Source of the DNA: Cutibacterium granulosum
GTDB taxonomy: Bacteria > Actinomycetota > Actinomycetes > Propionibacteriales > Propionibacteriaceae
NCBI RefSeq assembly: GCF_900186975.1
Contig: NZ_LT906441.1
Span: forward strand, 248,001 to 312,000
Direction: 5' to 3'
Length of the DNA stretch: 64,000 nucleotides
Positions 36,577-45,096 of the stretch are shown piece after piece; positions within the stretch are counted from its first letter, which is position 1; each line of letters starts with the position of its first letter. Under the pieces are notes generated by a model, which was not told the DNA's origin, ran no database searches, and saw only the letters and a program-made list of their open reading frames with translations. The translations under genes and the position numbers were made by a program.

Positions 36577-37230
36577 TCATCCATCCTCCGGTGTCGGTGC
36601 ATCCTCACCACGAAATGGCGTCGGGATCTCGACGATTCTCCGCGTGTCCCACGGGCGCTCCCATCCGCCCAGCGACAGGACGGCGTCGAGGATGTGCCCG
36701 GTGAATCCCCAGATGAACAGCTCCGGCAGGTCGAATGCTGCTCCTCGTCCTCCGTTGGGGTGATGTGCACTGACACGTGTCCGCGGATCGGCCAGGGTGC
36801 TCAGCGCAATGCGATGGACCTGGGACACCTCTGCTGGGTCGACGACCCGCAGTCCCCCACCGGACTTGGAGCCACCACCGTCCCACATTCCCACGACCGT
36901 CGTCACCGTCGAGCGGCTCACGGGGACCGTGACGCGTGCCGGTAGGGTTCCGAGCACCTTCACCTGCGAGGCAGCCACACCAACCTCCTCTTGGGTCTCT
37001 CGCAGCGCCGTGACGATGAGATCGGGGTCGCCAGGCTCGTAGTGCCCACCCGGCAGACAGACCTGCCCTCGATGCCGGTGCACCGTTGACGACCGTGTGG
37101 TGAGGACGACGTCGGGGTCGGCACAGTCGCTGAGCAACACCAGCACCGCCGAGGAGAAATTTCTGTCAGCTGGCGGCGGTACCGGGACCTCTGGTGACAG
37201 GACTGCGCGTAGCTTGTCAAAAATGTTCAT
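36577..37230 (-). CDS. Nudix hydrolase, CoA pyrophosphatase-like (NudL)
   Basis: 217 residues. Nudix box GGHYEPGDPDLIVTALRETQEEVGV (about residues 61-85) with RETQEEVG; the region HRGQVCLPGGHYE just before it matches the CoA pyrophosphatase subfamily. It hydrolyses CoA or related pyrophosphates. ATG 37230 lies 6 bp after the nth stop; GAGGTG is inside the nth end. M. tuberculosis has the same pair (Rv3672c-nth). Confidence 0.85.
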   Translation of the reverse strand: MNIFDKLRAVLSPEVPVPPPADRNFSSAVLVLLSDCADPDVVLTTRSSTVHRHRGQVCLPGGHYEPGDPDLIVTALRETQEEVGVAASQVKVLGTLPARVTVPVSRSTVTTVVGMWDGGGSKSGGGLRVVDPAEVSQVHRIALSTLADPRTRVSAHHPNGGRGAAFDLPELFIWGFTGHILDAVLSLGGWERPWDTRRIVEIPTPFRGEDAPTPEDG

Positions 37231-37236
37231 CGCACC

Positions 37237-37944
37237 TCACTTGATGGGCCCTTGGGACTGCGGGGGATCCGTCGGCCCCACCCCGAACGAGGGGCACGCC
37301 CGCGCCACTGGACAGGTTCCGCAGGCCGGACGACGTGCTCTGCAGCAGCGTCGGCCGTGCCAGATGAGACGATGACACAGCAGCACCCACTGCGAGGGGT
37401 CGAACAGTTCCGCCAGTTGGTTCTCGACACCACGGGCCGTCGTGGCGCTCGTCCAACCCATGCGACGCGTCACCCGCTGCACATGCGTGTCTGGGGTGAT
37501 CCCCGGGATGCCGAAGGCATTGCCCAGCACGACATTGGCAGTTTTCCTCCCCACCCCGGGCAGCCTCGTCAAGGCGTGGAGATCGGCTGGCACCTCACCG
37601 TCCCATTCCTCGACGAGGATGGCGGACAGGTTCACCACTGCTGCGGACTTGGTGTGCCAGAAGCCCAGCGGTCTCAACACCTGTTCCACCTGGTCGATCG
37701 GAGCGGCAGCAAGGTGTCGGGCATCCGGCCACCGTCGAAACAATTCCTCAGTGACCGAATTCACTCGTTGATCGGTGGTCTGTGCCGAAAGAACGGTGGC
37801 CACGAGCAATTCGAATGGATTGCGATGATTCAGTTCACAGTGCGCATCGGGATAGCACTCGCTCAGCTGCTCATACATCTTGTGAACCTGGCTCTGCGAC
37901 GCACGAGCAACCGATGCTGGGGTCTCCTGACGATCTGCGGGCAT
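37237..37944 (-). CDS. nth: Endonuclease III
   Basis: 235 residues. The helix-hairpin-helix LTRLPGVGRKTANVVLG is followed by the catalytic Asp in ITPDTHVQRV and the Fe-S cysteines CCRARRPACGTCPVARAC. Removes oxidised pyrimidines and nicks abasic sites. ATG 37944 gives the family N-terminus with a short extension. Convergent in layout with crp to the right, as in M. tuberculosis nth/crp. Confidence 0.95.
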   Translation of the reverse strand: MPADRQETPASVARASQSQVHKMYEQLSECYPDAHCELNHRNPFELLVATVLSAQTTDQRVNSVTEELFRRWPDARHLAAAPIDQVEQVLRPLGFWHTKSAAVVNLSAILVEEWDGEVPADLHALTRLPGVGRKTANVVLGNAFGIPGITPDTHVQRVTRRMGWTSATTARGVENQLAELFDPSQWVLLCHRLIWHGRRCCRARRPACGTCPVARACPSFGVGPTDPPQSQGPIK

Positions 37945-38214
37945 GGGTGCAGTCTATGGGGCCAACTACTCTCATATCAGTGTCGTCGCACATTCCTTGA
38001 ACCGCTTCACTACGTGAGATAAATCATGGGGTGACTGAGCATTGGCATGTGACGACTGCCACAATACATGCAAGGATTCCCGCACTGGACTGGATCGTCG
38101 CCCAGCATTCACAGACTTGCATTCAGTCCAGACCCCACAACGCCGCAAGGTGCGAGGTCACATGTGCAGCCCCTCTGTGGAACCCGGGCCCCCGAGGAAA
38201 GGAATTTGTCATCG

Positions 38215-38919
38215 ATGACGAATGTCGTGACCACAGCCGTCGCCCAGCCATTCCTGTCAGCGTTGGGCGCCACGTCAGCGAGCAAGCTCCTGGCATTCAG
38301 CGAAGCCATCGTGTGCTCGCGAGGTACGAGGCTCTTCGAGGTGGGAGACCCGGCGACTGACATGTACCTCGTCGTCGAGGGAAAGGTGAAGCTCACCCGG
38401 CAGACTCCCGGAGACCAGCGGAGCATGAGTCGACAGTCATTGTTGTGGCTCATGGGGCCCGGCGACGCCTTCGGTGAGCTCTCCCTGGTCGATGGCGGCA
38501 CACGTTCCACGACCGCCACGACCCTCACCCGAGCGAGCCTGCTGCGCATCCCGGGGGCTGACCTGCACGGTCTGGTGCACAGCCGTCACGACGTGGCACT
38601 GGCCCTGTTGGGGCGGTTGTCGGAGCGTCTGCGCAGAACCGATGACAACACTGCCCATTTCGTCACCGGTGACGTCCCGAGCCGGCTGGCATGGATCCTC
38701 CTCGATCTCACCGACCGATTCGGTGAGATGGACGGCACCACGGGCGACATCGTCGTGCGGCACGACCTCACCCAGAATGAGATGGCTCAGGCGGTGGGAT
38801 CCTCACGTGAGACCCTCAACAAGGCTCTGACGGATTTCTCGAACCGCGGTTGGATCACAGCTCGCCCCAAGATCGTGACGGTCCTGGACCGGGAACGACT
38901 GGAGGCTCGAGCAGGCTGA
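38215..38919 (+). CDS. crp: CRP/FNR family transcriptional regulator
   Basis: 234 residues. A cyclic-nucleotide-binding barrel (RLFEVGDPATDMYLVVEGKVKL, GDAFGELSLVDGG, RSTTATTLT) with the phosphate-binding GELSL and Arg-Ser-Thr motif, then a winged HTH (DLTQNEMAQAVGSSRETLNKALTDF). It is the orthologue in position of mycobacterial CRP (Rv3676) beside nth. Likely a global regulator responding to cAMP. ATG 38215 follows GAGGAAAGGA. Confidence 0.9.
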   Translation: MTNVVTTAVAQPFLSALGATSASKLLAFSEAIVCSRGTRLFEVGDPATDMYLVVEGKVKLTRQTPGDQRSMSRQSLLWLMGPGDAFGELSLVDGGTRSTTATTLTRASLLRIPGADLHGLVHSRHDVALALLGRLSERLRRTDDNTAHFVTGDVPSRLAWILLDLTDRFGEMDGTTGDIVVRHDLTQNEMAQAVGSSRETLNKALTDFSNRGWITARPKIVTVLDRERLEARAG

Positions 38920-39117
38920 GACACGAGTGGGCCCCGGCCCACCAAGCACCGAGCCGCACCAGCCATCAGCACACCGTTGTCCCATCACCACACCGTTGTC
39001 TCTGTGCTGACCAGCTTGCGTCGGGTGTTTCCCATCCTGGGAACAGGTTCAGACGCGAACAACCCTGGCCACCGACCCCACGATCCAGATCCAGCTGCCG
39101 GAGGGGTGACTGGGCGC

Positions 39118-39573
39118 TCAGACCTGCACCGTGAGCTCGACCTTGACAGGTGCCCCCAGCGGCAGACTGGCAACACCGATGGCGCTGCGAATGTGTCGCC
39201 CGGCGTCACCGAAAATCTCTCCGAACAACTCGGAGGCACCATTGGCCACCGCTGGCTGAGCGGTGAAGTCGGCAGTGCTGGCAACGTAGACGACAACTCT
39301 GACGACCCGGCGAATGTTGTTGACTCCACCGGCGACGTCGGCTGCAGCAGCCAAGGCATTGAGGGCAGCCACCCGGGCCTGCCCCGCAGCGTCCCCCTGA
39401 CTGATCTGGTCCCCCACCAGGCCCGTCATGGGCAGTGAGCCCGAGACCAACGGCAACTGTCCGGAGGTGCTGATCTGATCGCCCACCTGGATGGCGGGAA
39501 CATATGCTGCAACGGGTTTGGCAACTGGCGGTAGGTCAATACCGAGATCTGCGAGACGATCCTCGATGCTCAT
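39118..39573 (-). CDS. ridA: RidA family protein
   Basis: 151 residues with the YjgF/RidA fold; GDQISTSGQLPLVSGSLPMTG near the start and SLPLGAPVKVELTVQV at the end are family marks. Members deaminate reactive enamines/imines. Its start overlaps the stop of the DUF4177 gene (ATGA), so the two are coupled. The same neighbours occur in M. tuberculosis (Rv3678c). Confidence 0.88.
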   Translation of the reverse strand: MSIEDRLADLGIDLPPVAKPVAAYVPAIQVGDQISTSGQLPLVSGSLPMTGLVGDQISQGDAAGQARVAALNALAAAADVAGGVNNIRRVVRVVVYVASTADFTAQPAVANGASELFGEIFGDAGRHIRSAIGVASLPLGAPVKVELTVQV

Positions 39574-39737
39574 GCGTCCTCCTCAGTAATGGGACGTTTG
39601 AAGTATCCCACCAGGCTCTCTGGATTGGGGCCGGGAACCACTTGGACGAGCTCCCACCCCTCAGCCCCGAAATTGTTGAGGATCTGCTGCGACATGTGCG
39701 TCAGAATCGGCGCCGTGAAGTACTCCCAACGTGTCAT
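39570..39737 (-). CDS. DUF4177-like small protein
   Basis: 55 residues (too short for many ORF callers): MTRWEYFTAPILTHMSQQIL then NNFGAEGWELVQVVPGP, FKRPITEEDA. The core WEY...LN.FGAEGWELV is the hallmark of DUF4177. The ATG at 39737 and overlap with ridA support it. Function unknown; it always travels with ridA in Actinobacteria. Confidence 0.8.
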   Translation of the reverse strand: MTRWEYFTAPILTHMSQQILNNFGAEGWELVQVVPGPNPESLVGYFKRPITEEDA

Positions 39738-39823
39738 GTCGCAAGCCTATCCTGACGAATGGGAACAGGTGGTCGGTGTCGCTCAGATGTCAGATGAGAG
39801 AGCGGCCCCCACCCTGCCAGACA

Positions 39824-40126
39824 TCACTGTCGGGCTGTGGAGGTCCTGCTCCTCGTCGTGTGGGAGTCGGCCGCAAGGACGTCCCGCCAACTGGTGACAT
39901 CTGGACGCTCGCGCAGCAGCTTGCGACGTTCACGCTCGGTCATACCGCCCCAGACACCCCATTCGATGCGATTGTCAAGGGCTTCGGCAAGGCAGCGGGA
40001 ACGTACCGCACAATCCGTGCAGATCCTGCGCGCGCGTCGCTGCTCCTTGCCGTCGGGGAACAATGCGTCTGCCATTCCGCGACAGTTCGCAAGAAGGGTC
40101 CAGTCATCAGCCTCGTTGCCTGTCAC
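39824..40126 (-). CDS. WhiB-family Fe-S transcriptional regulator (WhiB4-like)
   Basis: 100 residues. Four cysteines at about residues 15, 36, 39 and 45 (NCRG, ICTDC, RCL) hold the Fe-S cluster, followed by the turn GVWGGMTERERRKLL and a basic C-terminus. Position beside ponA, ridA and crp matches whiB4 of M. tuberculosis, hence the tentative class. GTG 40126 is taken because a TACTGT box lies seven bases upstream (leaderless); a TTG at 40153 would add nine residues. It senses redox. Confidence 0.9.
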   Translation of the reverse strand: MTGNEADDWTLLANCRGMADALFPDGKEQRRARRICTDCAVRSRCLAEALDNRIEWGVWGGMTERERRKLLRERPDVTSWRDVLAADSHTTRSRTSTARQ

Positions 40127-40133
40127 GATTCGT

Positions 40134-40139
40134 ACAGTA
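40134..40139 (-). promoter_or_regulatory. Leaderless -10 box for whiB
   Basis: TACTGT on the minus strand (40139 to 40134) ends seven bases before the GTG at 40126; no ribosome site. Confidence 0.5.
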
Positions 40140-40243
40140 CGCTCACCTGGCAAGCCAGGACAAGCATCGTTTGCCAGGAGATTAAGGATGATCTTTACCG
40201 GTGCCTCGCGGTTCAGGTTTCTGGGATTGTCTCACCGGTGACG

Positions 40244-40249
40244 TACTCT
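40244..40249 (+). promoter_or_regulatory. Leaderless -10 box for ponA
   Basis: TACTCT ends seven bases before ATG 40257, again with no Shine-Dalgarno, the same geometry as whiB on the other strand. Confidence 0.5.
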
Positions 40250-40256
40250 GGTTGCC

Positions 40257-42758
40257 ATGCCGTCCACGCACCACAGGCCCGCCTCGTCGAACCGTTCCAG
40301 GGCGAGGATTGACCGACTGGAAGCTCAGACCCAGAGTTCCAGTCGGTTCTCCGCGTTCCTCAAGTTCTGCCTGGCAAGCATCCTCGCCGGTCTGTTGACA
40401 GCAGGGTTCGTCGTCCCGTTCGCTGCCCTGGCGAGCACGACGGCACGGGTGAGCGCAGACTCCCTGCAACACCTGCCGGCCGAGTTCGGTTCCAACCCAC
40501 AGCCCCAGCGCTCTCAGATCTTCATGGCCGACGGCAGCGTCATGGCGACGTTCTTCGACGAGAACCGCGAGTACGTGCCGCTGGACAAGATCTCACCGGT
40601 GATGCGACAGGCGCAGATCGCCATCGAGGACAACCGTTTCTACTCCCACGGTGCCATCGACCTGCGCGGCACCATGCGCGCCCTGGTCTCCAACATGGGT
40701 GGGGCATCGACCCAGGGGGGTTCCACTCTCACCCAGCAGTACGTCAAACAGGCCCGAATCGAGATGGCGGTGTCGGCTGGCGACGAGGAGGGGGTGCGTT
40801 CTGCGCAGGAGCAGACGGTCTCCCGCAAGTTGCAGGAATTGCGCTACGCCATTGCCCTGGAGCACGACCTGTCCAAGGACCAGATCCTCGAGCGCTATCT
40901 CAACATCGCCTATTACGGCGATGGCGCCTACGGCGTCGAGGCAGCAGCGAAACACTATTTCGGGGTGACGGCCGACAAGCTCGACCTTGGTCAGGCTGCC
41001 ATGCTCGCCGGCCTGGTGCAGAACCCGGTCTCCTACGATCCGGTGAACAACCCTGAGGCCGCGATCACTCGCCGCAATGTCGTGCTCACCAGGATGAAGA
41101 GCTTGGGGCTGGTCAGCGAGAAGGACGTCCAGGCGGCCATGAAGCAGGGGTTCAACCGCTCGCGGGTCACCTATCCCAAGACTGGCTGCATCAGCTCGAA
41201 GTACCCGTTCGTGTGCAATTACGTGTACCAGTCGCTACTGAGTTCGCCGAACCTGGGCAAGACGCGGGCCGAGCGTGAGAAGCTCGTGAAGCGCGGCGGC
41301 CTGGAGATTCACACCCTCATCGATCCCAAGGCACAGGATTCCGCCCAGCAAGCCGTCTCCAACTGGGTGGGGCCCACCGATCCCGTGCTGGGCGGGGTGG
41401 CGACGATCCAGCCGGGCACCGGACTCATCATGGCAATGGCCCAGTCTCGTCCCGAGATGGGCACCAAGTCCGGGCAGACCTATTACAACTACCTCGCCCC
41501 GTTGGGGTTGGGCGGTTTCGGAGGTTTCCAGGCTGGGTCGACGTTCAAGGCGTACACTTTGGCTGCTGCCCTGGAGAATGGCATCCCCATCTCCAAGCAC
41601 TACTACGCAGGCTCCCCCATGGACTTCACCGGGGAGACCTTCCAAGGGTGCAAGGGGAAGGTTCGATCTGGCCCCTTCTCGGTGTCCAACTCGACCGGAC
41701 ATTCCGGGACCATGGGGCTTCGTACGGCTGCCGCGTACTCGGTCAACACGTACTTCGTCCAGCTGGAGCGTGACGCCGGTCTGTGCAATGTGACGAAGAT
41801 GGCCAAGAAGACCGGCGTGGAACTGGCCAGTGGCAAGGACATCGTCAAGGAGTACGGTGCGATCCCCTCATTCACCCTGGGTACCGCGTACGTGACACCG
41901 CTGTCGATGGCCAGCTCGTACGCCACCTTCGCAGCACGCGGTGTGCACTGCGACCCGGTCATCGTCAAGTCGATCAAGAACAAGGACGGCCAGAACCTCA
42001 AGGTTCCCGACGCCAACTGCAAGCGCGTCATGAGCACCCAGGTTGCCGACGGTGTCAACGAGGTGCTCAAGGGAGTCATGAATGGCACCGGCGCCCCAGC
42101 CCGCATCCCGGGCGGGTACCCGCAGGCTGGAAAGACTGGTACCACGGACTCCAACGAGGCCGTGTGGTTCACCGGGTACACCCCTGCCGTTGCCGGTGCT
42201 GCCTTCATCGCCGCCGACTCCTCCAGCGAGCATTTCCGGGGCCGCGAGGTACGCTCCATCCGCGGGCTGCACATGAGTACCGGAAAGTACCTCAAGGGTT
42301 CCGGCGGTGGTGACGCCGGCCAGATCTACCGCAAGGCGATGGCTGCCACGCTGATGGGCAAGCCCAGAACGAGTTTCTCCGAGGCCACGGACGAGATTCA
42401 ACACGGCAAGAAGGTGCCAGTGCCCTCCACCTCGGGAATGAACTACGACGAGGCGAAGAAGGCTCTGAGGGATGCCGGTTTCGACACCCGCACCAAACGA
42501 GTCCACTCCGAGAAGCCCGAGGGGACATTCTTGGGCGCCGATCCGGATGGCGGCAAGGCCCCTCAGGGATCGACGATCGACCTCCGAGTCTCATCCGGAC
42601 CACGACCGACCTATCAGCGTCGTGCTCCCCAGAGGGACCGCTGGCAGCAGTGGCGACAGCAACAACAACCGGAACAACAACAGCAGGACCCGTGGCAGCA
42701 ACAGCAACAGCAGCCAGCCCCCGCAGAACCGCCCCGCTACACTCAGCAGCCGCGTTGA
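40257..42758 (+). CDS. Bifunctional penicillin-binding protein (PonA type) with PASTA domain
   Basis: 833 residues. A membrane anchor near residues 34-58 is followed by the GT51 glycosyltransferase (IEDNRFYSHGAIDLRGTMRA about 122-141, QGGSTLTQQYVKQ, RKLQELRYAIALE) and a transpeptidase with SxxK STFK (Ser about 428), SVN, and KTG (about 626). A PASTA domain follows (VPVPSTSGMNYDEAKKALRDAGF) and the last ~45 residues are Gln/Pro-rich. It polymerises and cross-links peptidoglycan. Position next to whiB and metallophosphatase matches ponA2 of mycobacteria. Confidence 0.94.
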   Translation: MPSTHHRPASSNRSRARIDRLEAQTQSSSRFSAFLKFCLASILAGLLTAGFVVPFAALASTTARVSADSLQHLPAEFGSNPQPQRSQIFMADGSVMATFFDENREYVPLDKISPVMRQAQIAIEDNRFYSHGAIDLRGTMRALVSNMGGASTQGGSTLTQQYVKQARIEMAVSAGDEEGVRSAQEQTVSRKLQELRYAIALEHDLSKDQILERYLNIAYYGDGAYGVEAAAKHYFGVTADKLDLGQAAMLAGLVQNPVSYDPVNNPEAAITRRNVVLTRMKSLGLVSEKDVQAAMKQGFNRSRVTYPKTGCISSKYPFVCNYVYQSLLSSPNLGKTRAEREKLVKRGGLEIHTLIDPKAQDSAQQAVSNWVGPTDPVLGGVATIQPGTGLIMAMAQSRPEMGTKSGQTYYNYLAPLGLGGFGGFQAGSTFKAYTLAAALENGIPISKHYYAGSPMDFTGETFQGCKGKVRSGPFSVSNSTGHSGTMGLRTAAAYSVNTYFVQLERDAGLCNVTKMAKKTGVELASGKDIVKEYGAIPSFTLGTAYVTPLSMASSYATFAARGVHCDPVIVKSIKNKDGQNLKVPDANCKRVMSTQVADGVNEVLKGVMNGTGAPARIPGGYPQAGKTGTTDSNEAVWFTGYTPAVAGAAFIAADSSSEHFRGREVRSIRGLHMSTGKYLKGSGGGDAGQIYRKAMAATLMGKPRTSFSEATDEIQHGKKVPVPSTSGMNYDEAKKALRDAGFDTRTKRVHSEKPEGTFLGADPDGGKAPQGSTIDLRVSSGPRPTYQRRAPQRDRWQQWRQQQQPEQQQQDPWQQQQQQPAPAEPPRYTQQPR

Positions 42759-43690
42759 TGACGACGAGACACACTGCGGTCCGCATGGGGGCAGGCCTGG
42801 CTGTCCTCCCCGTTCTGGCAATGGGATGGGCAGTGGCAGAGGCGCACAGCTTCGTGGTGCGCAAGCAACAGGCCATGGTGCTGCCGCCGGGATCTGAACC
42901 GATTCGGGTGCTGCACATCTCGGATCTTCATCTGTTGGCCCGCCAGACGAGCAAGATCGAGTTCGTCCGTGGGCTGGCTCGTCTGCACCCGGATCTGGTC
43001 GTCAACACGGGCGACAATTTCTGCTCGGCCACGGCGCTCGAACCTCTGCTGGACGCGTTGGCCGGACTGCTGGAGCTGCCCGGGGTGTTCGTCTTCGGGT
43101 CGAACGACTATGCCGCCCCAGCATTTCGCCATCCCCTGGGCTACGTCGTGCATGGTCGCTCACCGGTCGACCACGGGACCAGCCAGCAGCTGCCCACTGA
43201 GCACCTGCGCTCCGCCCTGACCGAGGCTGGGTGGCTGGACCTCAACGACGCCTCGGGGGATCTGAGCGTGGCAGGCCGCAGACTCTCGTTCCGAGGCACG
43301 GACGACGCGCACCTTGATCGTGACCACTACGCCAAGGTCGCTGGCCCCGCCAACCGCGGCGCAGACCTCAACGTCGGGGTGACCCATGCGCCGTACCAGC
43401 GGGTGCTGGACGCCATGACGACCGACGGCATGGACATCATCTTCGCCGGCCACACGCACGGCGGCCAGGTGTGCCTGCCCTGGTACGGGGCCCTGGTCAC
43501 CAACTGTGACATCGAACCTGGCCGGGTCAAGGGGTTGTCCACCCACAGTTGTGCAGGGCACACGGCAGCACTGCACGTCTCGGCAGGGCTGGGGACCTCA
43601 CCGTTCGCCCCGTACCGCACCTTCTGCCGTCCCGAAGTGACGCTACTCACCCTGGTTGCTCGTGATGCCGAACGGAATGTCGACCACTGA
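42758..43690 (+). CDS. Metallophosphoesterase, membrane-anchored
   Basis: 310 residues. An N-terminal hydrophobic segment (GLAVLPVLAMGWAVAE) then the calcineurin-like motifs LHISDLHLLA, VNTGDNF, FGSNDY (in place of GNHD) and FAGHTHGGQVCLP. Close to YkuE/Rv3683-type phosphodiesterases. Its ATG shares one base with the ponA stop (TGATG), so the two are coupled; the same pair occurs in mycobacteria (ponA2-Rv3683). Possibly acts on lipid or cell-wall phosphates. Confidence 0.88.
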   Translation: MTTRHTAVRMGAGLAVLPVLAMGWAVAEAHSFVVRKQQAMVLPPGSEPIRVLHISDLHLLARQTSKIEFVRGLARLHPDLVVNTGDNFCSATALEPLLDALAGLLELPGVFVFGSNDYAAPAFRHPLGYVVHGRSPVDHGTSQQLPTEHLRSALTEAGWLDLNDASGDLSVAGRRLSFRGTDDAHLDRDHYAKVAGPANRGADLNVGVTHAPYQRVLDAMTTDGMDIIFAGHTHGGQVCLPWYGALVTNCDIEPGRVKGLSTHSCAGHTAALHVSAGLGTSPFAPYRTFCRPEVTLLTLVARDAERNVDH

Positions 43691-43754
43691 TCGTACGTTC
43701 AGCCGTTCCCAACCTGCTCGACACCAGCCCAGCCTCCTCGTCACGAATCCCAAT

Positions 43755-43784
43755 TTGCTCTTCCGAAAGCACCTACGATAAACT
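43755..43784 (+). promoter_or_regulatory. Probable promoter upstream of tRNA-Pro
   Basis: TTGCTC (43755-43760) and TAAACT (43779-43784) are separated by 18 bases; the tRNA starts 125 bases downstream. Confidence 0.4.
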
Positions 43785-43909
43785 AATCGCCGGTTCACGG
43801 AACCGAGCGGCGAGCGTGACACGTGCGGTCACGCTGTCCATCGGAATCGTGGGGCACTGCTGCAGGGTTTGCCCTTCCAGCAGATGGCGGTTGACGCCGT
43901 CCAGACCTT

Positions 43910-43986
<77 letters not shown>

Positions 43987-43995
43987 TTCGGTTCT

Positions 43996-44193
43996 TCACA
44001 TAGCGGTTGTCGCCAGTGTCACAGCACACACCAGGCTGATCTGATGTGCATGGGGCCATGCCCACCGCGACGACGGTGCGGTGTCAGGTGCGGCAGTCCA
44101 CAGCCCCACGAACAGTGTCATCACCGTGACCCCCACCACCGTCACGATCCACGGCAACGGGCCGGAACCAGCGATGCCGCCGGATCCGTGCAC
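43996..44193 (-). CDS. Possible small two-helix membrane protein
   Basis: 65 residues with two hydrophobic stretches (LPWIVTVVGVTVMTLFVGLW and the C-terminal ISLVCAVTLATTAM) separated by TAAPDTAPSSRWAWPHAHQ. GTG start, weak ribosome site. The hydrophobic pattern is not what a random frame gives, but there is no family match; treat as doubtful. Confidence 0.3.
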   Translation of the reverse strand: MHGSGGIAGSGPLPWIVTVVGVTVMTLFVGLWTAAPDTAPSSRWAWPHAHQISLVCAVTLATTAM

Positions 44194-44270
44194 CCCAGGT
44201 GCCGCATGTCCGGAATACCTCGACCGTGGATGCCGTTACACCACCGGACCCCACCGAAGGAGGAATCATC

Positions 44271-44807
44271 ATGGCACGCGCGCTCATCGCCGCCACGGAC
44301 TTCGGAGTTGAGGAGGCCGAGATCGTCGAGCCCATCAACTCCCTCAAGAAGGCTGGTATCGAGGTAACCGTCGCCTCCAACAGCGGCGAAGCCATCCAGA
44401 CCGTCACCGGTGACAAGGACTGGGCGTCCAAGATCGACGCCGACTCCACGCTGGCTGACGTCAAGGCCGACAACTACGACCTGCTCGTCATCCCTGGTGG
44501 CACCGTCAACGCGGACACCCTGCGTGTCGACGAGGACGGTCGTCGTCTGGTCAAGGAGTTCTCATCCGCGGGCAAGCCACTGGGAGCAATCTGCCACGGG
44601 CCGTGGGTTCTCATCGACGCCGGCGTGGCCAAGGGCAAGAAGATGACCTCCTACATCTCACTCCGTCCAGATCTTGAGAATGCCGGGGCCACTTGGGTGG
44701 ACGAGGAGCTCGTCCGCTGCCCGGGTCATGACTGGGTGCTCATCACCTCGCGCAATCCCAACGACCTCCCGGCCTTCACCAAGGCCTTGGTCGACGAGGT
44801 CGCCTGA
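44271..44807 (+). CDS. DJ-1/PfpI family protein
   Basis: 178 residues. The nucleophile elbow AICHGPW contains the conserved cysteine; IPGGTVNADTLR and the FGVEEAEI start are family marks. PfpI/YhbO-like proteins act as stress proteins (glyoxalase/deglycase or chaperone activity is debated). AAGGAGGAATCATC precedes ATG 44271. A strong hairpin follows. Confidence 0.9.
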   Translation: MARALIAATDFGVEEAEIVEPINSLKKAGIEVTVASNSGEAIQTVTGDKDWASKIDADSTLADVKADNYDLLVIPGGTVNADTLRVDEDGRRLVKEFSSAGKPLGAICHGPWVLIDAGVAKGKKMTSYISLRPDLENAGATWVDEELVRCPGHDWVLITSRNPNDLPAFTKALVDEVA

Positions 44808-44827
44808 CCACCGCATCAGCGTCATGA

Positions 44828-44859
44828 CAAGGGCTCTCACCCTCGGGTGGGAGCCCTTG
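44828..44859 (+). terminator. Terminator hairpin after the PfpI gene
   Basis: CAAGGGCTCTCACCC pairs with GGGTGGGAGCCCTTG (15 bp, one G-U) across a two-base gap, 20 bases after the stop. No long U tract, as usual in high-GC bacteria. Confidence 0.8.
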
Positions 44860-45096
44860 CCGTGTTCATTCCGAGATCACCGCGACGCCCCGAAACCGCG
44901 TCAGGATGGGCCGCACACCCAGGCATCCCCACATCATGAGATGTCCACCCACGATGACGGCTTTACATTGCAGTTTGGTCACAATGTCGTCCCAACCCCC
45001 TGAGACGAGTGCCGAAGGCTTCCGAGCAGTGGCATGGTGTCCCGAACAACCTGGGATCGTCGGGTACCTGCCGACGTGACGTGAGAAGGAGACACC

